Shown here: positions 46,628 to 58,231 of the stretch, piece by piece
Numbering within the stretch: the stretch's first letter is position 1
Layout of the letters: each line of letters opens with the position of its first letter
DNA from: Acinetobacter haemolyticus CIP 64.3 = MTCC 9819
GTDB taxonomy: Bacteria; Pseudomonadota; Gammaproteobacteria; Pseudomonadales; Moraxellaceae
Reading direction: 5' to 3'
Length of the DNA: 64,000 nucleotides
NCBI RefSeq assembly: GCF_000369065.1
Contig: NZ_KB849799.1
Span: forward strand, 493,522 to 557,521
Notes under the pieces: model-generated
Databases searched by the model: none
What the model was told of the DNA's origin: nothing
Seen by the model: the letters and a program-made list of their open reading frames with translations, nothing else
Program-made: the position numbers and the translations under genes

Positions 46628-47734
46628 TTATGCGATATGTTTTTGCACAATAATCGAACCGACAGAATAACCAGCGCCGAACGAAGAGATCACAGCATAT
46701 TCACCATCATTCACTTGCTCGCCTGTACGATGCATGGCAATAATTACGCCAGCAGAAGAGGTATTGGCAAACTCGTCTAAAATAATTGGTGCACGCTCTA
46801 AATCCGCCTCTTTACCAACGACGAGTTTTAAAATCAACTCGTTCATATTGGCATTGGCTTGGTGTAACCAAAAACGCTTGACCTGCTCAGGTGTTAATTG
46901 AAGTTTTTCCAATTGCGCGGTAATGATTTTCGCAACAAGTGGGCACACTTCTTTAAATACTTTACGACCATCTTGACGGAACAACTTATCATCAACAACA
47001 GCATCTTCACTACGGTTTAAGAAACCAAAATTATTGCGGATATTATTTGAGAATTGAGTAAACAAATGGATATCTAAGATTTCGTAACCTGATTTTGTTT
47101 CAGTTGCTTCAATAATTGAAGCTGTCGCAACATCACCAAAGATAAAGTGTGCGTCACGCGTACGATAATCTAAATGACCTGATGTAATCTCAACATTGAG
47201 TAGCAAAACACGACGAGCGCCACATTTCACTGCATCATAGGCCTGCTTTAAACCAAATGTCGCTGCTGAACAAGCCACATTCATGTCATACGCATAACCT
47301 TTAATACCTAATGCTGATTGGATTTCAATGGCAACGGCTGGATATGCGCGTTGCATATTTGAGCATGCCAAAATCACAACATCAATATCTTCAGCAGTAA
47401 CCCCTGCATTTTCCATCGCTTGTTTTGCAGCTATTACACCCCACTCCGCTTGAAGTGAAAGCTCATCATTACTACGCTCTTGCAAACGAGGACGCAAACG
47501 TTTTGGATCAAGAATACCCGATTTTTCAACCACATAACGACGCTTAATCCCTGAAGCTTTTTCAATAAACTCAGGGCTAGAGCCGCGTAGCTCTTCTAAC
47601 TCACCTGCTGCAATTTTATCAGCATTGTCTTGATTGTACTGTTCTACATAAGCATTTAAACTTTCAACCAACTCTTCATTGGAAATAGATTCGGTTGGGT
47701 GGAACAAACCTGTACCTGTTATACGGATGCCCAT
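46628..47734 (-). CDS. FabH-like beta-ketoacyl-ACP synthase III
   Basis: The 368-residue condensing enzyme uses the Cys-His-Asn triad of KAS III: Cys155 in [11 protein letters not shown], His in [11 protein letters not shown] and Asn in [10 protein letters not shown]. The N-terminal half has an extended segment ([27 protein letters not shown]) not found in classical FabH, as in the longer FabH-like proteins of Acinetobacter and Pseudomonas. It may start fatty-acid or lipid chains; substrate unknown. It is convergent with the DUF4394 gene and 46 bp from hrpA. Confidence 0.85.
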   Translation of the reverse strand: MGIRITGTGLFHPTESISNEELVESLNAYVEQYNQDNADKIAAGELEELRGSSPEFIEKASGIKRRYVVEKSGILDPKRLRPRLQERSNDELSLQAEWGVIAAKQAMENAGVTAEDIDVVILACSNMQRAYPAVAIEIQSALGIKGYAYDMNVACSAATFGLKQAYDAVKCGARRVLLLNVEITSGHLDYRTRDAHFIFGDVATASIIEATETKSGYEILDIHLFTQFSNNIRNNFGFLNRSEDAVVDDKLFRQDGRKVFKEVCPLVAKIITAQLEKLQLTPEQVKRFWLHQANANMNELILKLVVGKEADLERAPIILDEFANTSSAGVIIAMHRTGEQVNDGEYAVISSFGAGYSVGSIIVQKHIA

Positions 47735-47780
47735 GTAAAACTCCTGTAAAGAATGGTTCTAACTTTCATTGTCGCTCAGT

Positions 47781-50700
47781 TTAACCGATTGCTAATCGAT
47801 CCCATAGTTTTTGTAATCTAGTTGGTGAAATTGGCATCTTTGTTTTCATAGGTTGAGAAAACAAAGAAATTCTCAATTCCTCTAACATCAAATACATTTC
47901 TTTGATTTTAGGATCATTTTTGAATTTAAATACTTTGTCCATCCATGGATCGACATCATCAATTGCCGCAAGGTCACGTTGTAGATTATTTGGCAAACGG
48001 TCTAAACGCAATAGCAATGCTTTTAAATAACGCGGATATTCCTGCCAAAGATCAACAGGGCGAGTATAGACGAAGTCCACCAAAGACATTAAATCAAGTT
48101 GATCCTCTATATCATCTATACTTCGACCAAAGATACTTTTATCAAGTACTAACAACTCACGGCGAATCCTCTGCCATTGGGTAAAGATTTCAGTCATATC
48201 ATTTAAAACTTTTTGACCATTCGCCAAAAAATGCTTTTTGGTTTCAATTAAAAGTTGCTGAAACTCATCCGCATGCTTAGGAAGCCCTTGAATCGAGACT
48301 TGCAGCGTGGCATAAACCAGCATCTGCTCTAGTTTTGCACGGTCACCTAAAGGTGAATAGGCCAAAGCCAAAGGTTTGGAAATCTGCTTTTTCAATTGAC
48401 GAATTAAATCACCTAACTGCAAATGCACGAGGCGAATCACACCCTCTCGATGTTGTTTAATTGCTTCACTTTGATCATTAAAAGTTTGAACCACAACAAC
48501 AGAATCATCTTTAGCATCAAGTTCAGCAAATACTTTGGTTGGAACCAAAGCCTGATACTGCTGTACCACGACACCTGTCACTTTTTGTGATGCTTCAAAT
48601 ACAAAACTCTCAGGAAAACTTTGGAATTCCCCCTGTTGTTGCTTCACTGGACGATGGGTTTCAATACGACAACGTGCTTTCAGCTCTTCTAAATCGCGAC
48701 CTTGCGCGATTAATTTACCTTTTTCATCCAACACCTTGATAAAAGGCACTAGATATTGATCAATTTTTTCAAAAGAAAAGTCTTTTTCAGTGATTTGTTC
48801 ACCACGTAAAGCAAATGCCAAATAACTAAATAAGTGCTCTCTTAAATGTACAGCGTCGATCCCCTGTAGCAGTTTTTTGGCAGTATCAGGTATAGGGACC
48901 AAATTACGGCGCTTATCTTTTGGCAATGCTTTTAACAAGGCTTCAATTAAACTTTGTCGCCAACCAGGAATGCCCCAAGACCACTGCTTTTCATCCACTT
49001 GTGCTAAAGCCTGTACTGGGATTTTAATGGTTGCACCATCTTCATCATGGCTAGGATCAAAACGATAGCTCGCAGCCAAACGCAATTGACCATTATGTAA
49101 ATAATCTGGAAATTGCTGCGTGGTTGGACGATCATTCATCCACAATGCGTCATCATCAACAAATAAGAAACGCGGATGATCTGGCTCTACTGTTGCACGC
49201 CAGTCTTCAAAACTACGACGGCTCGCAATTTCCTTAGGAACTTTCTCGGCATAAAATTGATAAATGGTTTCTTCATCTACCACCAAATCACGACGACGTA
49301 ATTTATCCTCAACACGCTCAACTTCTTCTAGCTTTAGCAAGTTGTGTTTCAAAAACGGCGGTGTAATACCCAAGTTCCCAGTCGTCAGTGCGTCACGTAA
49401 AAAGATTTCATGCGCCGCGGGTTGATCCACCTTCTCAAAATTCACCATTCGTTTTGGTTCAATAATCAAACCAAATAATGAAATTTGCGCATAAGCATTT
49501 ACTATGCCCGCCTTTTTCGACCAATGAGGCTCAAAATAGTGATATTTCAAGAGATCACGCGCCGCCAACAAAATCCATTCTGGATCAATCTTTGCCAATG
49601 TCCGCAAATAAACCTGAGAAGTCTCCACCATTTCAAAGGCCATGACCCAAGCGGTATTAGTTTTATGTAAGGTACTGGCTGGAAAAACTTTGGCTTTCTG
49701 CTGACGCACTGCCATAAAGGTATTACGTTCATCCGTTTTATTGGCAATAAAAGAAAGCAATCCCGTTAAGAGTGCGCGGTGTAAATTTTCATAATTCGCG
49801 CCTTTTTCATTAAAACTAAGTTTTAAGCCTTCAGCCAACTCGACTAATTGGTGATGGGTTTGTTTCCATTCTCGTAAACGTAACCAGCTCAAGAAATGCT
49901 GACGGGCAAATTGACGACGCTTGTTCTCTGATTGAGTATCAGGACTGGTTTGTAAGGTATTCCACAGTTTTAAATAAAATAAAAAGTCTGAATCCGCTTC
50001 TTTGAACAATGCATGTTTTTGATCAGCCTGCATTTGTTTGTCCGCAGGACGTTCACGCGGATCTTGAATCGCTAATGCACTGACGATAATCAAGGTTTCT
50101 TTGAGCACACCAAAGTGCGCGCCACCGATAATCATACGTGCTAAACGCGGATCAATCGGCATACGTGCCATCATTTGACCGACTTTAGTCAGTTCATTTT
50201 TCCGTTCATTCAGTGCCCCCAGCTCAATAAGTAACTTACGACCATCATTCACCAAACGGAAATCTGGCGGTTCAATGAAGTCAAAATCCTCTAAGTTACC
50301 CAAACCGAGGCTTTGCATCTGTAAAATTACAGAAGCTAAATTGGTCCGTTTAATTTCAGGTTCTGTAAATTCTGGACGGCTTAAAAAGTCTTCCTCGCTG
50401 TATAAGCGAATACATACACCTGCAGCAATACGACCGCAACGCCCTTTACGCTGATTGGCTGCCGCTTGTGAAATCGCTTCAATCGGTAAACGTTGTACCC
50501 GCGAACGATAGTTATAACGTGAAATACGGGCAAAACCACTATCAATCACATAGCGAATATTTGGAACAGTCAACGCTGTTTCTGCAACGTTGGTGGCAAT
50601 AATAATACGTCTGCCTTTACCACTTGGACTGAAAATCTTTTGCTGCTCTGCCAAGGCCAAACGCGCATATAAAGGCAGAACTTCGGTATGACGGGGACCA

Positions 50701-50915
50701 AACTTCTGTAGGGTTTCCTGTAATTCACGAATTTCTTGCTCGGTACTCGCAAAGATCAGGATATCCGCATGTTCTGGATGACCTTTTGCTTCGGCATCAG
50801 CAAAACATTCTTCGACTGCTTGAACGACGGCTCTAGGCAGATTCTCTTCAAAGTCATCAAACTCATCATCATCACTACCAATAATGCTGAGTTCCGAGTA
50901 GCGGAGACAACAAAC
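47781..50915 (-). pseudogene. hrpA: hrpA, 5'-truncated ATP-dependent RNA helicase
   Basis: The frame encodes the C-terminal part of the DEAH-box helicase HrpA (E. coli HrpA is about 1300 residues). Continuous HrpA-like sequence begins near 50,880, where the minus strand reads an acidic segment (DDDEFDDFEENLPRAVV), then EECFADAEAKGHPEHADILIFASTEQEIRE and LPLYARLALAEQQKIF. Motif V (ATNVAETALTVP) and motif VI (QRKGRCGR) are intact and the long C-terminal region is complete. A TTG at 50660 begins the longest formal ORF but falls inside this domain, so it is not the true start. Upstream the frame closes at 50916-50918. The first roughly 250-300 residues, with Walker A, DEAH and SAT motifs, are missing, so the product could not hydrolyse ATP. 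Confidence 0.85.
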
Positions 50916-53900
50916 TTAGGCTAGACAGCAAGTACCTGCTATCCAAATTATAATTGCATCGCAATAATATTGAGTTTAACGATATACACCCAAGTATGTT
51001 GTGGTAACGATTAAGTTTAACCCTCGTGACGATGGTGAAAGCAGTCAGTGATTTCATAATACATGGCCAAGATATTGTTCACGTTCAAGTTTTTCTACAA
51101 TATATATAGAAGTTTATGTTGATATCAATCAGTCATTGAAACCATCTGCTACCAGAATATCCTCTGTCTGCAAACGAATAAACAATACGATCGAAACTTA
51201 ATAAGTAGAGAAAACGTTAAATCCAAGCGACACACTCAATTTTATCTGAATTTCCTCGGTAATTGGCTAATGTCCACACAGTACGTCCCGCCGATCCACT
51301 TGGGAATATCGCTTAATTCCCGATAGCACAAGCTCTGCTAACCTTGCGCCTATAGGATGTTGTGTAATTTAATTGGACCCTATTGCACGAGCGTCAATGG
51401 ACACTTGATTCAGATGAATGGCTACAATCGAACTGTCGATCTGCTAAGTAACGTGTAAAACGTCATTAAGATGAATCTGGGAGACTCGTGATAAGTATGG
51501 TTTAAGTTTCTGAATAAACTTTTCATGGCTGTTTTATAATTAAGGTAAGCCTAATCTGTGATCAACACTTTGCATGTGAAATGTTTGACGGTCGCGTTTT
51601 ATAACAGATGAGACTACACTTAAATGACTCTGTAATCATCTTCTTTGTCGAAAAACAAAATTGTCGCCATTATTTCGATTTAATGCCCTTCTATGCCAAG
51701 TAAACAGAACAATTAACGCAATAGGTTTCGTTGGTGTTATGTTAATGATCAAAAATTAATTTTGCAAGAAGCCACCAAAAGCCCTATATGTTTATACCGT
51801 CATACAATTTCTTTAATTATGAAAGCTCCATTATCACCAGAAGATGGCGCAAATCTTGCTTTGTAGAATCGAAATTCAACAAGTGTACAACTATTTCATC
51901 AATACGCTTTGGTTCTGTTGGCAGAGTCTTATGATTGTAAAACACATTAATTTTTAATCTCCAATTATCACAATATCACTTTGTTGGATTTATAGCCAGA
52001 TAAATTACGGGATTAAAATGGACTTTAATCGATTCGTTAATACTAACGATAGATGTCATGTAACAGTAGTAATTCTCCAATCACAAGACGTTATTAGTTA
52101 TACATCTCGCCAAGATGTAATTACTGATAAGATCAACATCTCAGATTTACATGATAGTGAGCCTAATTATTACACTAGTGAAGTAATTGAAGGTGCCTTC
52201 GCACCAGTACGAAGTTCTTGGTGATATTACCGAAATTGAGGTTAGAGGTAGATGTGTAGTAGTGTTTTTGCAGCTTTGTCACGGTACCAGTTTGCGCTTG
52301 CCTGAATTAGGAAAGTTAGTTGACATCTATGCATATTTACAAAAAATTGGTGTAGAGACACTCGGACGGACTGCTTATACTCACGTCCGACCCAGAACAT
52401 TTCACAAAACTTCTGAAGTCATCACATGAATCAACTAAGCATTACTCGGCCAACAGACTTGGCCGATCTCTAATTGGTCGCTGGCTTTACAACAGTAAAC
52501 AAGTCTTGGAGATCGAGGTTTACACGTTATCGTGCTGGTATGAAAAGTCCAAATTTCTCTATCGAACGAGTTTTGTATGATTCTTGAAACATGGAGTTTA
52601 CGTCGTAAAGTAATAGTCGTTCGATTTCATAAGTAGGCAGCAGGTGAAGATTTCATACGTAAATGGTTATTAGGTATAGCGACGCTGCCTCCATCTAGAA
52701 CCTTGCTTGGTTATCACTGATTTGTTAAGTTCATCATATTGAATTAGATGGGCTATGATGAGTCGCTTATCTTTCATACTTTCCAACATTTTCACGTTAT
52801 CGACCATTCTTCGACCTTGATCGGATGCGAAGTCTCCATTTTGCTATTATCAGTATGCGTAACTCTGAATCATGTCATATTATAAAAGAATTGGTTTTAT
52901 ATATTCGTGACAATTATTAAAAATTATACGGGGGGATGTCGACGGTACCATCTTTTAAATTGACTTCATGGCATCATGAGGTTTGTGAGCGGGAATATAA
53001 AACTGAATATAAGAATGGTTCGGAAGAATTTTATCATCCTGTTCCTAAATATGACTAAAATAATTTACTAAGCTTTAGAGTGAGGAGTGCATGATGGCAA
53101 AAATACAACGAATTATATATTTTTTTTAACCAGATATGTATCACGGCTTCGTAAAAGGAAATATTGACGATATGGGGGATATCAGAAATGAAGATCTTTA
53201 TCTAGTCGATCAGCAACACATCCGTTTTTGTCAACCTGTTTTAGTTCGCATCTTGATATATATAGATCATTTCATTTTCTCTGTTGTAATCTGCCAACAT
53301 ACGATCATCATTGCTTTGTGAGTCACAACCGAGATGACAATCAAGTTTATTCGAAGCCCCATAACAGGCTAGTAGATACGGGGCATCTGTAAAATGTCGT
53401 AAGGTTTAAAAACATCGTTCACAGGTGAGATGGTGATCTGTATAGCGTAAGAAGTAGAACCAAAAGAACTTCTGCACCACATTTTTGTTATTCCAACCAA
53501 ACTCTAGCCAAATATATTGGTAATGATCTTTAACATTTTATACAATAATTAAACCATAGTGCTCGGAGTAATTAGCGCATGCAAAAACTAAGGACGTTCA
53601 AATTGCTTGGGTATGTTGATATTCTATTAAAATGACAACTACCCTGGACCACATACCATCATGGCAAATTGAAGAAAACGTCCAACCAAGCTTTAATTTC
53701 TTTCCTTAGCTATAGATTCCTTTATTTTATCACTCTCATCGATTGATTCATAATGCTGTGGCTGTCTTAAAACTTCCAATTATTGTTTTAAATAAGATTT
53801 TCCATAAGCTCTCACAGCAGTTGAAAGATGTAGTAACTCAAGGCGTTGCTAAGCTACGGTAATCTCCAAAATAATTCTCTATACGGCAATTTATAGATCC

Positions 53901-56619
53901 AGATAGTTGCAAGGGTATAGAAATCGAATAATATGCGAATCTTCCCCTATTCCGAATAAATTCATATGAGGTATTAAACCCAGCCAATCAGATAAGCCCA
54001 AAAATGCTGCCCGAAAGGATATAATCTGAAGCGGGCGTATAGCTGCGATTAGCATTGTAAGAACAATAGGTGTTTGTTGCTTTCGGCGCAGGAAAGTTTC
54101 GCAACAAATTTCGAGCATTTAATGAATCTGAGACCTTATATCAAATTGTATAAACTGGTGGATAATAAATAAATTCTTCGATCACGCTACAAACCATAAG
54201 TAACACCCCATTCAAAAAAAGGGGACCATATCAAGCAAAATAGCGTTTTCTTTTTTTGCGTTCAAAAGGATAGCCTCACAGTTTAATCATTGCAATTCAT
54301 GATAAATCCAACCCAAATAACCAACCATGCCCATTTGCATTTCTTGAACAGATAGTCACTTGCACTATATATAGCTGTGTATGTATCAAAAAGACATTCT
54401 ACATCCATAAAAGGTTGATCATCTCACTTGAATTGTGGTTATTGTCAGCGAACCATTAGTAGCAATATCAAAAACGCTAATATCAATGTCTAAATTTAAT
54501 AGTATAAGACAATCAAACACCAGAACATTCTGATCTGACCATCTCATAACTAGTTCTGGCTGAGTTCAATACCAATGTAGTCGATGAATTAGAATAATCT
54601 ATTGCTACCAAAACTTATAGTTCCACTTTCTGCTTGTGAACTTTTGTCTAAACAACAGATTGAAAAGCCACTCGACCATAACTCAATGAAGTCCAGCAGG
54701 GTGGATTTAACTTTTCTATTTCGCAAATTTAATAAAATGCGCTATGCTCGCTTATTAGGGTAGGGTTAGTTGACCAGATTTCAGCAGCAACGCGCCGTTC
54801 TGCTGATTACATTAAAACTAAGACAGAGCAAATCGATGTATAAGTTAAATATACTATAATCTACAGATCTGGATTGAAATGACGTATAGGCTCACCCGAT
54901 CAAACGAATGATTCTGCACAGGATGACCTTCAATATCTTGGGGTTTACATTTGCTCTGGACACCTGCATATTCGAAATAGCCGGCCAGCAATTGCAGCGC
55001 TGACGACGTTAGCTTAACGTAGCAAAACCAACAAATAAAGATCTGATTGAAATTATTATACGAGCGATCTTGAAATTTATGTAAGCATTGTTCGGATTCT
55101 TCAGCAATGTGCGATATAAACTATACCGTGCATTAGTATTATCCATTCCAAATGTTTACTGTTGGTCGGTGATTGATCCACGATGTAGGGAATAAAGCCA
55201 CCAGCTCGGAAATACAAGCTTAGTTGGGCAGTGTCTAAGCAAGAACATAAGTAAAGCGAATCAGTTTCCGACGTGAAAGGCGTTTGCGCCAGTATTAAAT
55301 TTCGCGGCTATGCCGTTTCAGTGTTTCAAACAGCAGCGGAGAGTGCAAAATCACAGCAACGAACAATGAATGATTATTAAACGTGCGAACAATTACCATG
55401 CACCCTCAATAATTATGAGCATGCATATAGTCAATTCAAAAGACTAGTCCTACAAAGCCAATTAGAAGCAACAGCTTAATTAGGTGATTTGTAATAGACC
55501 TCAGAACAATCGCTTTAACCAAATCGTGTGAGTAATACCCCTAAAGTATAAAGCATAGACCAGGACAGACAAGAACATTGGCACCCATAAATGTTTCATA
55601 CGTTCAACCGATCTCCCAACTTGTCTCTACTTCAGCAGTGAGAGAACGGTCTTTAACGATGTTGTAAGTATTACTTCCTACATTCACTCTACGTTTTGAA
55701 TCTTCTCTGTATCTGACAAAACTACCTAGCTCAGCATTCTATAAGATTTAATCAAATGTTCAATTCGCAGACGTCACATAAACAGATGAATCACTTACCC
55801 CAAACACACTAAAAGTCTACAGGCCTTTCTATTCATTGTCTTTTTTTGGTTGGGCGTTTCTAAATCTATTAGTCTCCATTGTCTGAGCTTTATCGCCGAC
55901 AGCCTTGGTAGCTAAAATTAACCTTTTTCTTCAGTGTTTAGTAGCTTTGCCACTGTCCATTCTGCCTTTGGTTAGTGGTGAAATCATAAACTTGGCAGGT
56001 TACTGTTCTGAGCCATACGATATATTGGGTGAAAGTGTACAAGCCTCTCAGCATCGGGCGAGTTGTACTATTAATTTAATTGACAATTCGATAGCACGTG
56101 ACAAAAAGCCAGCTCTTATCTCATTTAGACAATAACATGATGTTCTAGACCTAATGCCTAGAGTAAATCAGTATGTTGTATGAACAACAGTCGAGGTTTA
56201 ACCCAATCATCTTCATAATGTAGAATCTCAATGTACATCCCCAATGGACGAATATAATTTTAATACTGAACAATTAAACGCTGTGAAACAACAACTGCTT
56301 CTAAAAATTCACAATGCAGTAACCCATGAAAGACCTCCTCATGTTCACAATGATAAAACTGCGTCACACCATGTTAATATGTTGCTTGAGTTGTTTTGCT
56401 TTTACTCCATGAGTTTAAGCAAATTTTAATACAAATTTGAGAGCCATTTATAAATTATCACTTAGTGTATCGAGCAAAACCACCATATTTTAACTTAAAA
56501 TTCAAAAAACCGATTGAACTCATAAAAACATACTGTTTCCTCTATGCTGAACTTTTGCGTACTATAGCCCCATGAAATTAATTTAGCCGACTTGAACTGC
56601 TTAGAATTTGGAGATTTGC
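50916..56619. other. Large anomalous ORF-poor region replacing the hrpA 5' end
   Basis: About 5.7 kb with no gene I can support. In both strands the longest start-to-stop frame is 80 codons (52187-52429); others of 60-76 codons occur at 52018-52224, 53136-53321, 55905-56135 and 56244-56429 on the plus strand and 50875-51057 and 53891-54118 on the minus strand. None has a recognisable motif or a convincing ribosome site with matching length, and this number is roughly what random sequence of similar base content would give by my estimate. I found no transposase, integrase, terminal repeats, RNA gene, CRISPR or tandem array. Base content is about 35-38% GC by eye, like the host. The last 100-200 bases before ahpF look like ordinary upstream DNA. 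Short inverted repeats (52362-52390; 52446-52466) and a CCCC/GGGG hairpin near 54206 are present but expected by chance. Confidence 0.6.
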
Positions 56620-58185
56620 ATGTTAGATCAAAATATTAAAACTCAATTAAAAGCTTACTTAGAACGTTTAGAAAGTCCAATCGAGTTGGTGGCTGCTTTA
56701 GATGATTCAGATAAAGCTGCGAAAGTAAAAGAACTTGTGACTGAAATTGCTGAACTGTCTGATCAAGTTACGGCGCGTTTTGACGGTTCAAACGCTCGCT
56801 GTCCGAGTTTTGGTGTCGCCAAAGCAGGTGAACAACCGCGTGTGTTCTTTGCGGGTTTACCAATGGGACATGAGTTTACTTCTTTGATCTTGGCATTGTT
56901 ACAAGTTTCAGGCTATGCACCTAAAGTTTCTGATGAGGTTTTAAATCAGATTAAAGGCTTAAATCTTAAAGCAAACTTTGATGTGTTTATTTCATTGAGC
57001 TGCCATAACTGTCCAGATGTAGTTCAAGCCTTGAACTTGATTGCAATCTATAACCCAAATACCACGACCACCATGATTGATGGTGCGTTCTTCCAAGATG
57101 AAGTGGAACAACGCAAAATCTTGGCCGTACCAATGGTGTTCCAAGATGAGCAACATATCGGTCAAGGTCGCATGACTTTGGAAGAAATCATTGCCAAGTT
57201 AGATACTAACTCTGCGGAAAAAGATGCTGCGATGATCAATGCCAAAGATGCATTTGATGTCTTGGTAATTGGTGGTGGTCCTGCGGGTGCCACTGCGGCA
57301 ATCTATGCAGCACGTAAAGGAATTAAAACAGGTATCGTGGCTGAGCGCTTTGGTGGTCAGGTCATGGATACCATGGATATTGAAAACTTTACCTCAGTGC
57401 AAAAGACCCAAGGTCCAAAGTTTGCGGCTGAAATGGAAGCACATGTCCGTGAGTATGATGTCGATATCATGAATCTTCAACGTGTGAGCAAAGTGACTGG
57501 TGCGGATCAAACAGCAACGGGCTTGGTTGAGGTTGAACTGGAGAATGGTGCCAAACTAGAATCCAAAACCATTATTCTTTCAACTGGTGCACGTTGGAGA
57601 GAGATGAATGTACCCGGTGAAGCTGAATATCGAACCCGTGGTGTCGCTTATTGCCCACACTGTGATGGTCCATTGTTCAAAGGTAAACGTGTTGCTGTAA
57701 TTGGTGGCGGTAACTCTGGTGTGGAAGCTGCGATTGATCTTGCTGGAATTGTTGAACATGTAACCTTGGTTGAATTCGACACCAAACTTCGAGCGGATCA
57801 AGTGTTACAAGATAAGTTAAACAGCTTATCTAATACAACAGTGATCATGAATGCATTGAGTACTGAAGTGCTTGGTGATGGTTCACAAGTGACAGGCTTG
57901 AAGTATAAAGATCGTGCTACAGATCAAGAACATGTGGTTGAGCTTGCAGGGATCTTTGTTCAAATTGGTTTATTACCGAATACAGATTTCTTAAAAGACA
58001 GCGCTGTTGAATTAAGTAATCGTGGTGAGATTATGGTGAATGATCGTAACGAGACCAATGTGAAAGGTGTGTTTGCTGCGGGTGACTGTACCACTGTGCC
58101 TTATAAGCAAATCATCATTGCCACAGGTGAAGGCGCGAAAGCTTCGCTCTCTGCTTTTGATTATATGATTCGTTCTGGCGTTTAA
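56620..58185 (+). CDS. ahpF: Alkyl hydroperoxide reductase subunit F
   Basis: AhpF passes electrons from NADH through FAD and two disulfides to the peroxidase AhpC. The 521-residue protein has the N-terminal thioredoxin-like pair with CHNC at 128-131, the FAD site [17 protein letters not shown], the second redox pair CPHC at 345-348 and the NADH site [17 protein letters not shown], in the standard order. ATG at 56620 has TTTGGAG seven bases upstream and is preferred to TTG at 56608. ahpC is not adjacent. A terminator follows at 58198. Confidence 0.96.
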   Translation: MLDQNIKTQLKAYLERLESPIELVAALDDSDKAAKVKELVTEIAELSDQVTARFDGSNARCPSFGVAKAGEQPRVFFAGLPMGHEFTSLILALLQVSGYAPKVSDEVLNQIKGLNLKANFDVFISLSCHNCPDVVQALNLIAIYNPNTTTTMIDGAFFQDEVEQRKILAVPMVFQDEQHIGQGRMTLEEIIAKLDTNSAEKDAAMINAKDAFDVLVIGGGPAGATAAIYAARKGIKTGIVAERFGGQVMDTMDIENFTSVQKTQGPKFAAEMEAHVREYDVDIMNLQRVSKVTGADQTATGLVEVELENGAKLESKTIILSTGARWREMNVPGEAEYRTRGVAYCPHCDGPLFKGKRVAVIGGGNSGVEAAIDLAGIVEHVTLVEFDTKLRADQVLQDKLNSLSNTTVIMNALSTEVLGDGSQVTGLKYKDRATDQEHVVELAGIFVQIGLLPNTDFLKDSAVELSNRGEIMVNDRNETNVKGVFAAGDCTTVPYKQIIIATGEGAKASLSAFDYMIRSGV

Positions 58186-58197
58186 TAAATTAGAATC

Positions 58198-58229
58198 AAA
58201 AAAGCCCAAACTTTAGTTTGGGCTTTTTT
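58198..58229. terminator. Bidirectional terminator, ahpF / lipoprotein hydrolase copy 2
   Basis: AAAAAAGCCCAAAC-TTTA-GTTTGGGCTTTTTT between convergent genes. Confidence 0.92.
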
Positions 58230-58231
58230 AT

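Noticed and set aside
52187..52429. 80-codon plus-strand frame in the ORF-poor region, with the partly overlapping 52018-52224 frame
   Set aside because: Length is within chance for this base content, no domain is visible and the start has no ribosome site.
52362..52466. Two inverted repeats (TCGGACG/CGTCCGA and TCGGCCA/TGGCCGA)
   Set aside because: Seven-base stems with loops of 7-15 bases are expected several times by chance in a region of this size; no T run or repeated context.
53891..54118. 75-codon minus-strand frame
   Set aside because: Protein-like but without motif, ribosome site or neighbour support; expected by chance.
56244..56429. 61-codon plus-strand frame before ahpF
   Set aside because: The amino-acid mix looks protein-like, but no ribosome site precedes it, it sits at the edge of the anomalous region and it has no recognisable homologue; kept only as a caution.
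50916..56619. Prophage, insertion sequence, retron or giant non-coding RNA as explanation of the gap
   Set aside because: No transposase, integrase, reverse transcriptase, terminal repeat or recognisable conserved RNA structure could be seen; reading short samples in reverse or as simple complement gave no convincing long frame either.
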